A DNA stretch of 64,000 bases from Amycolatopsis saalfeldensis (GTDB taxonomy: Bacteria > Actinomycetota > Actinomycetes > Mycobacteriales > Pseudonocardiaceae). Of the stretch, positions 32,114 through 40,291 are shown piece after piece. The stretch is from assembly GCF_900110575.1 (NCBI RefSeq), contig NZ_FOEF01000011.1:62001-126000 (forward strand). The letters are read 5' to 3'. The notes under the pieces were generated by a model. It ran no database searches. It was not told the origin of the DNA and saw only the letters and a list, made by a program, of their open reading frames with translations. Made by a program: the position numbers and the translations under genes. Numbering within the stretch: position 1 is the stretch's first letter; the number at the start of each line of letters is the position of its first letter.

Positions 32114-32719
32114 ATGGCCAGACCGAGGAAGTTCGCCGAGGACGCGGTCGTCGCCTCGGCCGGCGAAACCTTCGCGCGCAACGGCTACGGCGGGACCACG
32201 ATCGACGACTTGACGAAGGCGACCGGGCTCGGCAAGCAGAGCCTGTACAACGCTTTCGGCGGCAAGCGCGGACTGTTCATGAAGGCGCTGCTGGCGAGCA
32301 CCGCCGACGCCATCGAGGCAGTCGACGAAGCGTTGTCCGGCCCCGATTCCACGCCGCTGGAGCGGATCAAGGCGCAGATGCTGAAGGTCGCCATCGTGCT
32401 GGGCGACGACGACCGGCAGGGCTCGCTGTTCACCAAGGCCACCGTCGAGCTGGGGCACCGGGACACCGACGTCGCCGCGTCCGCGCTCGACGGATTCACC
32501 CGGCTCGAAGGGATTTACCGCCACTGCATCATCGACGCCCAGCGCAGCGGCGAGATCGCCTCCGACGCCGACCCGCGCGCGCTCGCGGCGTACTTCGTCG
32601 CCGTCACCCGCGGGATGGAGGTGGTCGCCACCGCGGGCGTCGGCCGCGCCGAGCTGACCGCGATCGCCACGACCTCGCTGGCGGCGCTCCCCCTTGCCGA
32701 TCGCACCGGATCGACGTGA
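32114..32719 (+). CDS. TetR-family regulator
   Basis: 201 residues. HTH at residues ~8-50: VVASAGETFARNGYGGTTIDDLTKATGLGKQSLYNAFGGK. The C-terminal domain (GSLFTKATVELGHRDTDVAA, YFVAVTRGMEVVATAG) is of the type that senses small ligands and often controls a divergent oxidoreductase. The neighbouring divergent SDR and the long inverted repeat between them support that role. No gene follows on this strand. Confidence 0.9.
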   Translation: MARPRKFAEDAVVASAGETFARNGYGGTTIDDLTKATGLGKQSLYNAFGGKRGLFMKALLASTADAIEAVDEALSGPDSTPLERIKAQMLKVAIVLGDDDRQGSLFTKATVELGHRDTDVAASALDGFTRLEGIYRHCIIDAQRSGEIASDADPRALAAYFVAVTRGMEVVATAGVGRAELTAIATTSLAALPLADRTGST

Positions 32720-32868
32720 TCAGAAGCGACGTACTCGGCGGCAAAGGTGCCGGGCCACCCGAGCCGGTCGGCGACCCGCCAGGCGGCGGCCTGAAGAACG
32801 CGGTCTCCGAGCGGCCGAATCCGCCGCCTGCGCAGGTAGCCGAGCCGCCGCTCGACATCCGGGTCAGT
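32718..32868 (-). pseudogene. Fragment of a PIN-domain protein
   Basis: The minus strand reads DPDVERRLGYLRRRRIRPLG, then DRVLQAAAWRVADRLGWPGT and FAAEYVAS, with no start or stop context. This matches the middle of actinobacterial PIN-domain (VapC-like) proteins, where RRRRIRLLGDRVLRATAWKV is followed by GWPDTYAAEY. Only about 50 codons remain. It lies between the TetR gene and the alpha/beta hydrolase gene. Nothing else is seen in 32720-32900. Confidence 0.5.
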
Positions 32869-32900
32869 TCACCGCGGTGTACTGGTCACGGGAACCCCGA

Positions 32901-33587
32901 TCAGGCCGGGCCCGCCGCCGCGGCGAGCAGGCGGGCGAGTTCGGCCGGTTTGGTGTGCATGGGCCAGTGGCCGGAGTCGATGTCGATGAAGTCGAGGTGC
33001 TCGGCCTTGGCGAGCTCGGGGATGTCGCCGGCGTCGACCCAGGTTTTGGCCTCGGCCGCGGTGAACTCGGGGCAGACGAGGGCGACCGGGACCTCGAAGC
33101 GCCGCTCGTCGGTCAGCCGCACGATGCCGGTGGACACGCCCTGGGGAACGGGGATCGCGGCGGCGGTGAAGGCGCGCTTGGCTTCCTCGTCCAGGTCGGC
33201 CGAGTCCGGTCCTTCGAACGGGTCCCAGCCGGGGAACGGCATGAAGCCGTCCCGCGCCTCGAAGAAATCGGCGTAAGGCTTCCCGTCGGAAGCCGGGAAG
33301 CCGCCGACGAGGACCACCTTGGCCACCTTGTCCGGACGCGCGTCCGCAGCCAGCCAGGCCAGGGTGCAGGCAGCCGAGTGCCCGACCACCACGGGCTTGC
33401 CGGAGGCGGCGTCCACGGCGGCGAGCACGGCCGCCACCTGGTCGTCGAATGTGGCGGAGGCCGATCCGTCACCCTGGCCGGGCAGGGTCAGCGGCACGGG
33501 GCGGTGGCCGAGCGACCGGAGCGAGGACGCGACGTCGGCCCAGGCGGATCCGTCGAGCCACAGGCCGGCGATGAGCAGGACGTCCAT
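32901..33587 (-). CDS. Alpha/beta-hydrolase
   Basis: 228 residues. The nucleophile is S71 in VVVGHSAACTLAWLA, the oxyanion loop is near IAGLWLDGSAW, and the catalytic histidine is in IDSGHWPMHTKP near the C-terminus. The fold is that of small esterases such as salicylate-ester hydrolases. The substrate is unknown. The ATG at 33587 (MDVLLIAG) has GGGAG upstream; the longer frame adds a basic unlikely N-terminus. It is divergent from a WYL-domain regulator gene across 118 bp. Confidence 0.88.
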   Translation of the reverse strand: MDVLLIAGLWLDGSAWADVASSLRSLGHRPVPLTLPGQGDGSASATFDDQVAAVLAAVDAASGKPVVVGHSAACTLAWLAADARPDKVAKVVLVGGFPASDGKPYADFFEARDGFMPFPGWDPFEGPDSADLDEEAKRAFTAAAIPVPQGVSTGIVRLTDERRFEVPVALVCPEFTAAEAKTWVDAGDIPELAKAEHLDFIDIDSGHWPMHTKPAELARLLAAAAGPA

Positions 33588-33705
33588 GATCAATTCTCCC
33601 TTTTTTCCGCGCGGCCAGATCACCGCGGTGCGTCATCACGTCACGCTAGAGGCAATTCCGGACAATCGGCTTCCGGTTCAACGGGCGATCGCCTAGCCTG
33701 CCCGG

Positions 33706-34671
33706 GTGCCGAGTGATCTCAGCCCCACCGCCCGGGCACTGCGCGCCCTGGAGATCCTCCAGGCGCGCCCCGGCGCGACGGCCGACCAGCTCGCCGAGAG
33801 ACTGGGTGTCACGGAGCGTGCCGCCCGCCGCTACATCGGGATCCTCCGCGAGGCCGGCATCCAGGTCGAGTCGAACCGGGGCCCGCACGGCGGGTACCGG
33901 CTCCGGCGCGGGACGAGGCTGCCGCCGATCGTGTTCACCCAGGCCGAGGCGCTGGGCCTGGTCATGGCGGTGCTCGACGGCCAGCCGGCCGCCACCGAAG
34001 CCGACGACCCGGTCGGCGCGGCCCTCGGCAAGGTCGTCCAGGCGCTGCCCGAGAACGTCGGCCGGCAGGCGGCCGCCCTGCGCGAGCACGCCAAGGCCAC
34101 GCCCGACCGGCACTCGGCCCGCCCGGATCCCGCCACCACCAGCGCACTCGTCGCCGCCGTCGCGGCCAGGCATCGGGTGCTGATCGAGTACCGGAGCGAG
34201 GCCGGCAACGCGTGGACGGCCGAAGTGGACCCGTGGGCGGTCGTGGTCCGCCACGGGCGCTGGTACCTGCTGTGTCATTCCCATCGGGCGGACGCGATCC
34301 GCACCTACCGGGTCGACCGGATCCACTCGGTCGGGCAAACCGCGCATGAGTTCGAGCCGCCCGGCGACCTCGACCCGGTCGCGGCGCTGGAGGAGAACCT
34401 GGGCACGGGCTGGGAGTTCCCCACCCGCGTCGTGTTCGATGCCCCGCCGGCCGAGGTGGCGCCGTGGATCCGGCCTCCCATGGGACGGCTTCAGCCATCG
34501 GGGGACGGGTGCGTGCTCGTCGGCAGCACCGGCAATCCGGCGATGTACGCGCAGGAGTGGCTGGCAGCCGTGCCGTTCGACTTCCGCGTCGAAGGCGGAG
34601 ACGAGCTGCGGGCCGCGGTCGCGGCGGTCGCGACGCGCTTTGCCGCGGCCTTGGCGCCGCGGGACGGGTAG
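33706..34671 (+). CDS. WYL-domain transcriptional regulator
   Basis: 321 residues from GTG. The N-terminal DeoR-type winged helix reads ATADQLAERLGVTERAARRYIGILREAG, with wing VESNRGPHGGYRLRRG. The WYL domain (residues ~140-215) contains VLIEYRSEAGNAW, GRWYLLCHSHRADAIRTYRVDRI, with WYL intact. A WCX-like C-terminal extension follows. WYL domains bind nucleic acids or nucleotide ligands. It is divergent from an alpha/beta-hydrolase gene, which it may control. Confidence 0.92.
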   Translation: MPSDLSPTARALRALEILQARPGATADQLAERLGVTERAARRYIGILREAGIQVESNRGPHGGYRLRRGTRLPPIVFTQAEALGLVMAVLDGQPAATEADDPVGAALGKVVQALPENVGRQAAALREHAKATPDRHSARPDPATTSALVAAVAARHRVLIEYRSEAGNAWTAEVDPWAVVVRHGRWYLLCHSHRADAIRTYRVDRIHSVGQTAHEFEPPGDLDPVAALEENLGTGWEFPTRVVFDAPPAEVAPWIRPPMGRLQPSGDGCVLVGSTGNPAMYAQEWLAAVPFDFRVEGGDELRAAVAAVATRFAAALAPRDG

Positions 34672-34715
34672 TTGCGAGCAGGCCGGCCACGTCACGCGCG
34701 AAGCAGGCGAACCGG

Positions 34716-35543
34716 TCAGACCGCCCGGAGGTCAGCCAGCGGTTCCTGCAGTTCGGTGACCCAGTGGGCGGGGTCCGCCGGACAGTCCAGGTAGAGCTCA
34801 CGGGCCGGTCCGGTCGAGTGGCGGCCGTGGGCGTCGGCCCAGTGCGCCAGCGCTTGCCAGGCGGGCAGCACGGCGTCCATCGGGCCGCGGTGGACGAGGG
34901 TGGCGTGGTCGCCGGCGGGCAGGTCGATGATCGACAGGCCGTTGCGCGCGGGGCCGTGTTCGGTGGCGACGGGGACCGCGGCGTGCACGGTCACCGCGCC
35001 ACCGCCGTCTTCGACGTAGTAGCAGGTGAGCCGGCCGACGGGGGTGACCTCGGCCGTGGCCAGCCGGCGGCCGAGTTCGGCGCAGAGCGGGTGGACCACC
35101 GGGCCGATGTCGTCCGGGTGGAAGCTGCCCGCGCTCGTCGACAGCTCCGCCAGCCGGACCGCGGGCAGGTGCTTGACCACCACTTCGTGGTCGGGCAGCC
35201 GGCCGTCGAGTTCGATCGCCTGGAGCCTGGCCTCGACCTGGGCCAGCCGCTGCGCGGTCGCGGCGACGGCGGCTTCGAGGTCGGCGCGGCGCAGGGCGAG
35301 CAGGTCCCGCACCTGCTCGACACCGACCTGCTCGGCGAGCATGGCCCGCACCTGCTCGAGGGTGAAGCCGAGATCCTTGAGCGCGACGATCCGGTTGAGC
35401 TCGGTCAGCTGCGCGGCCTGGTAGGAGCGGTAACCGGTGGCCGGGTCGACGTGGGCGGGCCTCAGCAGTCCGATGGCGTCGTAGTGACGCAGCATGCGCA
35501 CCGACACCCGGCCATGCCGGGCGAACTCACCGATGGCGAACAT
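34716..35543 (-). CDS. MerR-family regulator with GyrI-like effector domain
   Basis: 275 residues. The N-terminal MerR HTH reads FAIGEFARHGRVSVRMLRHYDAIGLLRPAHV with the second helix pair DPATGYRSYQAAQL. A coiled dimer helix lies at ~75-115. The C-terminal part (residues ~120-275; VVVKHLPAVRLAEL, GDHATLVHRGPMD) is a GyrI/BmrR-like small-molecule binding domain. It is 3 bp downstream of the amidase gene. The promoter in front of the amidase has the 19-bp spacer dyad used by MerR proteins, so it likely activates its own operon on binding a drug-like ligand. Confidence 0.9.
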   Translation of the reverse strand: MFAIGEFARHGRVSVRMLRHYDAIGLLRPAHVDPATGYRSYQAAQLTELNRIVALKDLGFTLEQVRAMLAEQVGVEQVRDLLALRRADLEAAVAATAQRLAQVEARLQAIELDGRLPDHEVVVKHLPAVRLAELSTSAGSFHPDDIGPVVHPLCAELGRRLATAEVTPVGRLTCYYVEDGGGAVTVHAAVPVATEHGPARNGLSIIDLPAGDHATLVHRGPMDAVLPAWQALAHWADAHGRHSTGPARELYLDCPADPAHWVTELQEPLADLRAV

Positions 35544-35546
35544 GGC

Positions 35547-36905
35547 TCATCCTGACACGGGCGGCGCGGTGAACCCGCCGACGACCTCGGCGGCCAGCTC
35601 GGCGAAGGTGATCACGGTGTCGTCCTCGTGCCGGGGGCCGACGATCTGCACGCCGACCGGCAGCCCGCCCGGGGTGCGCCCGGCCGGGGCGCTGAGCGCC
35701 GGCAGACCGGCCAGGGAAGCGGGCGCGATCCAGAACCCCAGCTCGTGGTACGGCCGCTCGTCGTCCGGACCGAGGTGGGGCAACGCCGCGGTGCAGGTGG
35801 CCGGGCAGAGCAGCACGTCGACCTCCGAGAAGTACCGGTCCCAGGCCGTGCGGGCCGCCATCCGGAGCCGGTGCTGCTCGACCATCGCCGCCGCGGTGGC
35901 GAAGTCCGGGTCACCACCGTGGAAGGCGAGGAACTGCCGCACCTGGAACCCGAACGAGTCCGCCTGCCGGACCGGATCGACGCCGTCCGGCCAGCCCGTC
36001 ACGATCTTCGCCCCCGCCGCGTCCAAGGCGTCCACGGCGTTCGACAACGCGGCACCGACCTCGGCGGTGACAGCGGCGGCCGGGTGGTCCAGCACCACGC
36101 CGACCCGGAAGTCCGCCAGCCGCGTCCGCCGTGACGGCGCCAGCTGCCAGCGGTACGCCTTGGCGTCCTGGCCATCGGGGCCGGCGGTGACGCTCAGCGC
36201 GGTGCGCAGGTCGGCGGCCGAGCGGGCCAACGGGCCGACCGCGGACAAGTAGGCCAGGTCGCTCGGACCGGCGGGCGGGCCGGGTGGCTGGAATCCGCCC
36301 AACGGGACCGTGCCCGCAGTGGGTTTGAGGCCGTACACCCCGCAGAAGGCGGCCGGGATCCGGATCGAGCCCGCCAGATCGGAGCCGTACTCCAGGAAGG
36401 TCAGCCCGGCGGCCAGCGCTGCGGCGCCGCCTCCGGTCGAGCCACCGGGCGAGCGCGTGCTGTCCCACGGGTTGACGGTCCGGCCGTACAACGGGTTGGC
36501 GCACTCCACGACGTCGGCGAGCATCTGCGCGACGTTGGTCGTGCCGAACAGCACGGCCCCCGCCGAGCGCAGCCGCGAAACGACCACCGCGTCGCGGTCG
36601 GCGACAAACCCGGAGAACTCGGGATCACCCCAGGTGGAGTGCATCCCCGACGCCTGGAAGCTCTCTTTGATGGTCATGGGCACGCCGTGCAACGGCCCCA
36701 CGCGCTCGCACCGGGCCAGCGCCACGTCGGCATCGTCGGCGGCCCGGAGTGCGGCTTCGCGGTGGATCTCCACCACGGCGTTCAGCGCCGGGTTGACCGC
36801 GTCGACGCGGTCGAGCACCAGCCCCGCCAGCTCACGCGCGGACAGCCGGCCCGCGCGCAGCAGCGCCGCGATTTCGGTAGCGGATTCGAACAGTGTCTCG
36901 GTCAT
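35547..36905 (-). CDS. Amidase (amidase signature family)
   Basis: 452 residues with a Ser-cisSer-Lys triad: lysine K80 in GVPMTIKESFQ, the Gly/Ser-rich signature SPGGSTGGGAAALAAG near residue 155, and YGSDLAGSIRIPAAFCG carrying the nucleophile. It hydrolyses amides of unknown type. The family also includes GatA, but no GatB/C genes are near and the C-terminus differs. It is the first gene of an amidase-merR operon and its promoter ends right at the ATG, which suggests a leaderless message. Confidence 0.92.
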   Translation of the reverse strand: MTETLFESATEIAALLRAGRLSARELAGLVLDRVDAVNPALNAVVEIHREAALRAADDADVALARCERVGPLHGVPMTIKESFQASGMHSTWGDPEFSGFVADRDAVVVSRLRSAGAVLFGTTNVAQMLADVVECANPLYGRTVNPWDSTRSPGGSTGGGAAALAAGLTFLEYGSDLAGSIRIPAAFCGVYGLKPTAGTVPLGGFQPPGPPAGPSDLAYLSAVGPLARSAADLRTALSVTAGPDGQDAKAYRWQLAPSRRTRLADFRVGVVLDHPAAAVTAEVGAALSNAVDALDAAGAKIVTGWPDGVDPVRQADSFGFQVRQFLAFHGGDPDFATAAAMVEQHRLRMAARTAWDRYFSEVDVLLCPATCTAALPHLGPDDERPYHELGFWIAPASLAGLPALSAPAGRTPGGLPVGVQIVGPRHEDDTVITFAELAAEVVGGFTAPPVSG

Positions 36906-36911
36906 GGCTCC

Positions 36912-36942
36912 GGTCTACGGCCTGACACGGTGTCAGGGTCAA
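36912..36942 (-). promoter_or_regulatory. MerR-type promoter with a 19-bp spacer and 17-bp palindrome
   Basis: Reading the minus strand, TTGACC (36942-36937) and TAGACC (36917-36912) are -35 and -10 hexamers separated by 19 bp instead of the usual 17. The spacer contains CCTGACAC-C-GTGTCAGG, a perfect dyad at 36921-36937. This is the hallmark of promoters untwisted by MerR activators. The -10 ends 7 bp before the amidase ATG at 36905, so the message would have no leader. Confidence 0.78.
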
Positions 36943-36968
36943 CACACCCGTCGGGGCGGGCCGATTCG

Positions 36969-37577
36969 CTACAGCCAGCCCCGCTCGTCCGCCGTCCGCA
37001 GGGCCTCCATCCGGTTGCGGGTCCCCGTTTTCGCGATGGCCGCCGACAGGTAGTTGCGGACCGTGCCCTCCGACAGGTAGAGGTTCGCCGCGATCTCGGC
37101 GACCGAGACGCCGGAGCGGGCGGCGATGAGCACGTCGCGTTCACGGGCGGTCAGCGGGGATTCCCCGGCGGCCAGGGTGGCGACGGCCAGCGCCGGGTCG
37201 ACCACGCGCTCGCCCTTCATCACCCGGCGGATGGCGTCGGCGAGCACCTCGGCCGGCGCGTCCTTCACGACGAAGCCCACGGCGCCCGCGTCCATCGCGC
37301 GGCGCAGGTAGCCCGCGCGGCCGAACGTGGTGAGCATGACCACGCGGCAGCCGGGCACCTGCGCGGCGAGCACCGCGGCGGCCGCGAGCCCGTCGAGGCC
37401 GGGCATCTCGATGTCCAGCAGGGCGACGTCGGGCCGTCCCGCGAGCGCGGCGTCGGCCACCAGGTCGCCGCGGCCGACGGAGCCGACGACCTCGAAGTCG
37501 TCCTCCAGCTCCAGCAACGCGCACAGGGCCTGGCGGACCAGCTCCTGGTCGTCGGCGAGCAGCAGTCGGATCGTCAT
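36969..37577 (-). CDS. NarL/FixJ-type response regulator
   Basis: 202 residues. Receiver domain 1-120 with acidic pocket LLADDQELV, phospho-acceptor D55 in VALLDIEMPG, threonine in VVMLTTFGR and lysine in VVKDAPAEV. The LuxR HTH is at ~138-200: LTARERDVLIAARSGVSVAEIAANLYLSEGTVRNYL. Its ATG overlaps the sensor kinase stop by 4 bp, so the pair is translated together. Likely output genes are the membrane protein and kinase operon itself. Confidence 0.95.
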   Translation of the reverse strand: MTIRLLLADDQELVRQALCALLELEDDFEVVGSVGRGDLVADAALAGRPDVALLDIEMPGLDGLAAAAVLAAQVPGCRVVMLTTFGRAGYLRRAMDAGAVGFVVKDAPAEVLADAIRRVMKGERVVDPALAVATLAAGESPLTARERDVLIAARSGVSVAEIAANLYLSEGTVRNYLSAAIAKTGTRNRMEALRTADERGWL

Positions 37578-38668
37578 GCGGGCGCTCCCATCACCACGGC
37601 CAGCCGCCAGCCCTTCGGGTCCAGCGGCCCGGCCTCCATTCGGCCGCCGGCCTCGGCGACGCGCTCGCGCAGCCCGGTCAGGCCGTTGCCCGCGGACGTC
37701 CGCGCGCCCACGCCGTCGTCGAGAACTTCCAGCGCTGAAGCGGAAAGGACGACTGTGCACCGGGTCGCGCGGGCGTGCCGGGCGACGTTGGTGAGCCCCT
37801 CGCGCACGACCCAGCCGAACAGCTCCTGGTGCGCGCCGTCGACGACGTCCGCGGCCGTGGGCAGGTCGGCGATGACCCCGGACGCGCGCAGCAGCTCCCG
37901 GCCCCGCGCCAGCTCGCCCGCGAGGGTGACGTCGCGATATCCCGAAACGGCGGCGCGCACGTCGGCGAGTGCCTGCCGGGAGAGCGTTTCGACCTCGGTG
38001 ATCTCGTCCACCGACCGCTCGACCCCGTTGGCCGCGAGCCGCCGGGCGAGGTTGCTCTTGACCGTGATGGCGGTGAGCGAATGGCCGAGCAGGTCGTGCA
38101 GGTCCCGCGCGATCCGGGCCCGCTCGGCCTCCGACGCGAGCCGCACGACCTCGGCGCGCGCCTCCACCAGCGCGTGGTTGGCGCGGATCGCCTCCGCGAA
38201 CGCGTAGACCATCAGCACCGTGAACACCAGCGCCACGGTCTGCGTCCAGCCCGGCCCGCTCTGCCACGGCCGGACCGCCCACGGCACCAGCAGCGCGGCG
38301 AGCGCCGACCCGGCCACGAGCGGAATGGCGAAGCGAGGCAGCCGCGGCGCGGCGAGCGAGACGATCACCGTCGCCAGGAAGAACGCGTTGGCGCGCGCGA
38401 ACGGCAGCGCGGCAAGGAAAAGCAGGGTGAGGACCCCGACCAGCGCCCAGAACCAGCGTGACCGCGACCGCGCCGCCAGCCAGGCGGACAGCGCGTAGAC
38501 GGCGCAGAACGCCACCACGATCACCCAGCCGGCGAACAGGCCCGCGCCGCTGGCGTACTGCGCCATCCCGGCCCCGGCCACCAGTGGGTAGACGAGCAGC
38601 CCGGCGTCCAGGAGAAAACGCCGCCAGCCCAGCAGCCACCGGTCCGCCCCCACGCTGCTCTGGTCCAT
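37574..38668 (-). CDS. Sensor histidine kinase, HisKA_3 type
   Basis: 364 residues. Five or six membrane segments lie in residues ~15-145 (LVYPLVAGAGMAQYAS, WVIVVAFCAVYALSAW, VIVSLAAPRLP), then the dimerisation/phospho-acceptor helix RARIARDLHDLLGHSLTAI with its histidine, and an ATPase domain ending GNGLTGLRERVAEAGG. The arrangement matches DesK-like kinases that sense membrane or antibiotic stress. A GTG at 38677 is an alternative start. It partners the overlapping response regulator. Confidence 0.93.
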   Translation of the reverse strand: MDQSSVGADRWLLGWRRFLLDAGLLVYPLVAGAGMAQYASGAGLFAGWVIVVAFCAVYALSAWLAARSRSRWFWALVGVLTLLFLAALPFARANAFFLATVIVSLAAPRLPRFAIPLVAGSALAALLVPWAVRPWQSGPGWTQTVALVFTVLMVYAFAEAIRANHALVEARAEVVRLASEAERARIARDLHDLLGHSLTAITVKSNLARRLAANGVERSVDEITEVETLSRQALADVRAAVSGYRDVTLAGELARGRELLRASGVIADLPTAADVVDGAHQELFGWVVREGLTNVARHARATRCTVVLSASALEVLDDGVGARTSAGNGLTGLRERVAEAGGRMEAGPLDPKGWRLAVVMGAPA

Positions 38669-38696
38669 TTCTCGCACGCTACCGCCTCGCGCCCGC

Positions 38697-39119
38697 TCAG
38701 TTCCGGGCGAAAAGCGACCGCAGGTGCCGACCGTTGACGATCAGGACGACCCCCAGCAGCGCGAGGCCGCAGACGCCCTGCTCGATCCGCAGCCACACCG
38801 GAAACGCCCCCGGCAACGCGACGATCACCACGATCGCGACCAGCATCACCCCGGAAACGATCCGCAACCGCAGAAACGCCCGCTGAGACCCACGCGACGC
38901 GCGGACGGTGAGCGAAAGCGTCAGCAACGCGCTGGCCACCACGATGGTCGCCCGCACCCAGACGGAGTCGGTGACCATTGTCTTGTTGTCCCGCAAGAGG
39001 AAGATCGCCACGAGCGTGAGCACGCTGAGGCCGAGGTACCCACTGACGAGCCCCCGCACGGTACGGAAGGCCGACCGGCTGCGCGGGTGCTGCAGTTCCT
39101 GAGCGGGGATCGTGGTCAT
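38697..39119 (-). CDS. Small integral membrane protein
   Basis: 140 residues with four predicted membrane helices: GYLGLSVLTLVAIFLL, TIVVASALLTLSLTVRA, GVMLVAIVVIVALPGAF and GVCGLALLGVVLIVNG. The N-terminus is basic and polar. I do not recognise a family. It is the first gene before the kinase and regulator genes (28 bp ahead of the kinase ATG), so it may modulate the sensor. Confidence 0.78.
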   Translation of the reverse strand: MTTIPAQELQHPRSRSAFRTVRGLVSGYLGLSVLTLVAIFLLRDNKTMVTDSVWVRATIVVASALLTLSLTVRASRGSQRAFLRLRIVSGVMLVAIVVIVALPGAFPVWLRIEQGVCGLALLGVVLIVNGRHLRSLFARN

Positions 39120-39639
39120 GACTGTCCTTTCCGGACGTGGAGGGTTCTGGTCACCTCTTCATGCTGGTTGGTGGGGGCGGCGCGGTGTAGTGAGGCTGCG
39201 CATGGGTCGGGCGTGACATTTGTCAGTGGTCCGAGCGGCGGGTATCACCCGTTCGGGAGGATCGTTACTGGCCGCGTGACCGTCGCGCAAGTCCTGCTGT
39301 GCTAGGGCGGCGAAGGGCGCTGGATCCGGCATATCCACGCCAGAGCCGGCTGACGAGCGATGTTCCCGCCCTGCCGAGCCAGTCTTCCCCGGCCGGTCCG
39401 GCTTGGCACTACTCGATCGAGGCCAGTAATCAGGCGGAGTTTCACCGATATCAGGCACGTCTAAAACGTAGAACTCGGCGCTCGTTCCGGTGATTTCAAT
39501 CGAGGAGCATCGCCCCCTTCGGCAATGGGATCGACTCCCCATTAGGCCCTGACACTGAGCCGATCGAGCAGGTGGTGTTATGAACTGAGAGACACCGGTA
39601 ACCCCATTGCGTTCGGCGGTGGGCTGGCCGTCGTGGCGT

Positions 39640-40215
39640 TCCCGCTGGTCTTGCTCGATGTCAGGGCGGCGTGGGGACGTGTCTGTCCCGGGTCGGGGTC
39701 GGTGGTGGTCGTCGCCGCTGGCTGCGTGCTGAACCTGCCGGGTACGGGTCCCGGCAGTGTGGTAGCTCCAGGACGTCCGGTACGGCGCGGAGCCGCCGAG
39801 CGCGGCGGCGTTCGGGGCGACGCCGCAATCGGCTTTGCCGGGTCGGCGTCGGGGCCCTAGGGCCTGCGCCTGGGGGGTTGTCATCCGTTTCGGACACGAG
39901 TTTCCCTTGGCACGCCACCCTTCTGCGGGCTCGTGGTCGTGGCGACCGCACCGGTCGACGAGTCGTACTCGGTGCTGACGAGACCGGTCTCGAACGCCGG
40001 GATGGTGTAGCTGGTTCCGGTGGCGTGACCGGCAACTGCGGTGGCGTAGGCGCGTCCGTCTACGTGGTGAGTCGAGCCGGAGGGCTGACCGGGCATGACA
40101 GAGTCGTAGGTCCACTCGGTCGGTGCTGGTGGCGAGCCGATCGGCGTCGTCGTAGGCGTAGCTGGTGGTCCAGGTGTTCTTGCCGGTCGCATCGGTCCCT
40201 CGGCACTGCCCCGAC
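39640..40215 (-). pseudogene. Degenerate RHS/YD-repeat protein fragment
   Basis: Two minus-strand frames carry RHS-repeat motifs without start or stop. One gives TDATGKNTWTTSYAYDDADR. After a frameshift comes EWTYDSVMPGQPSGSTHHVDG and GTSYTIPAFETGLVSTEYDS, and further on APNAAALGGSAPYRTSWSYH with TAGTRTRQVQHAASGD. These match the repeat region of actinobacterial polymorphic toxins or wall-associated RHS proteins. The remnant lacks the signal sequence, the core and a toxin tip. The flanking 39120-39640 has no gene I can support; a short minus-strand piece near 39,400 reads EFYVLDVPDIGETPPDYWP but has no context. Confidence 0.62.
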
Positions 40216-40291
40216 CACCCGCCGGTACGATCGCGCAGCGGTCGCAGGCCGCGTGACGAAGCAGCCTGACCTGGCCGGCGAGGGAGATTCG

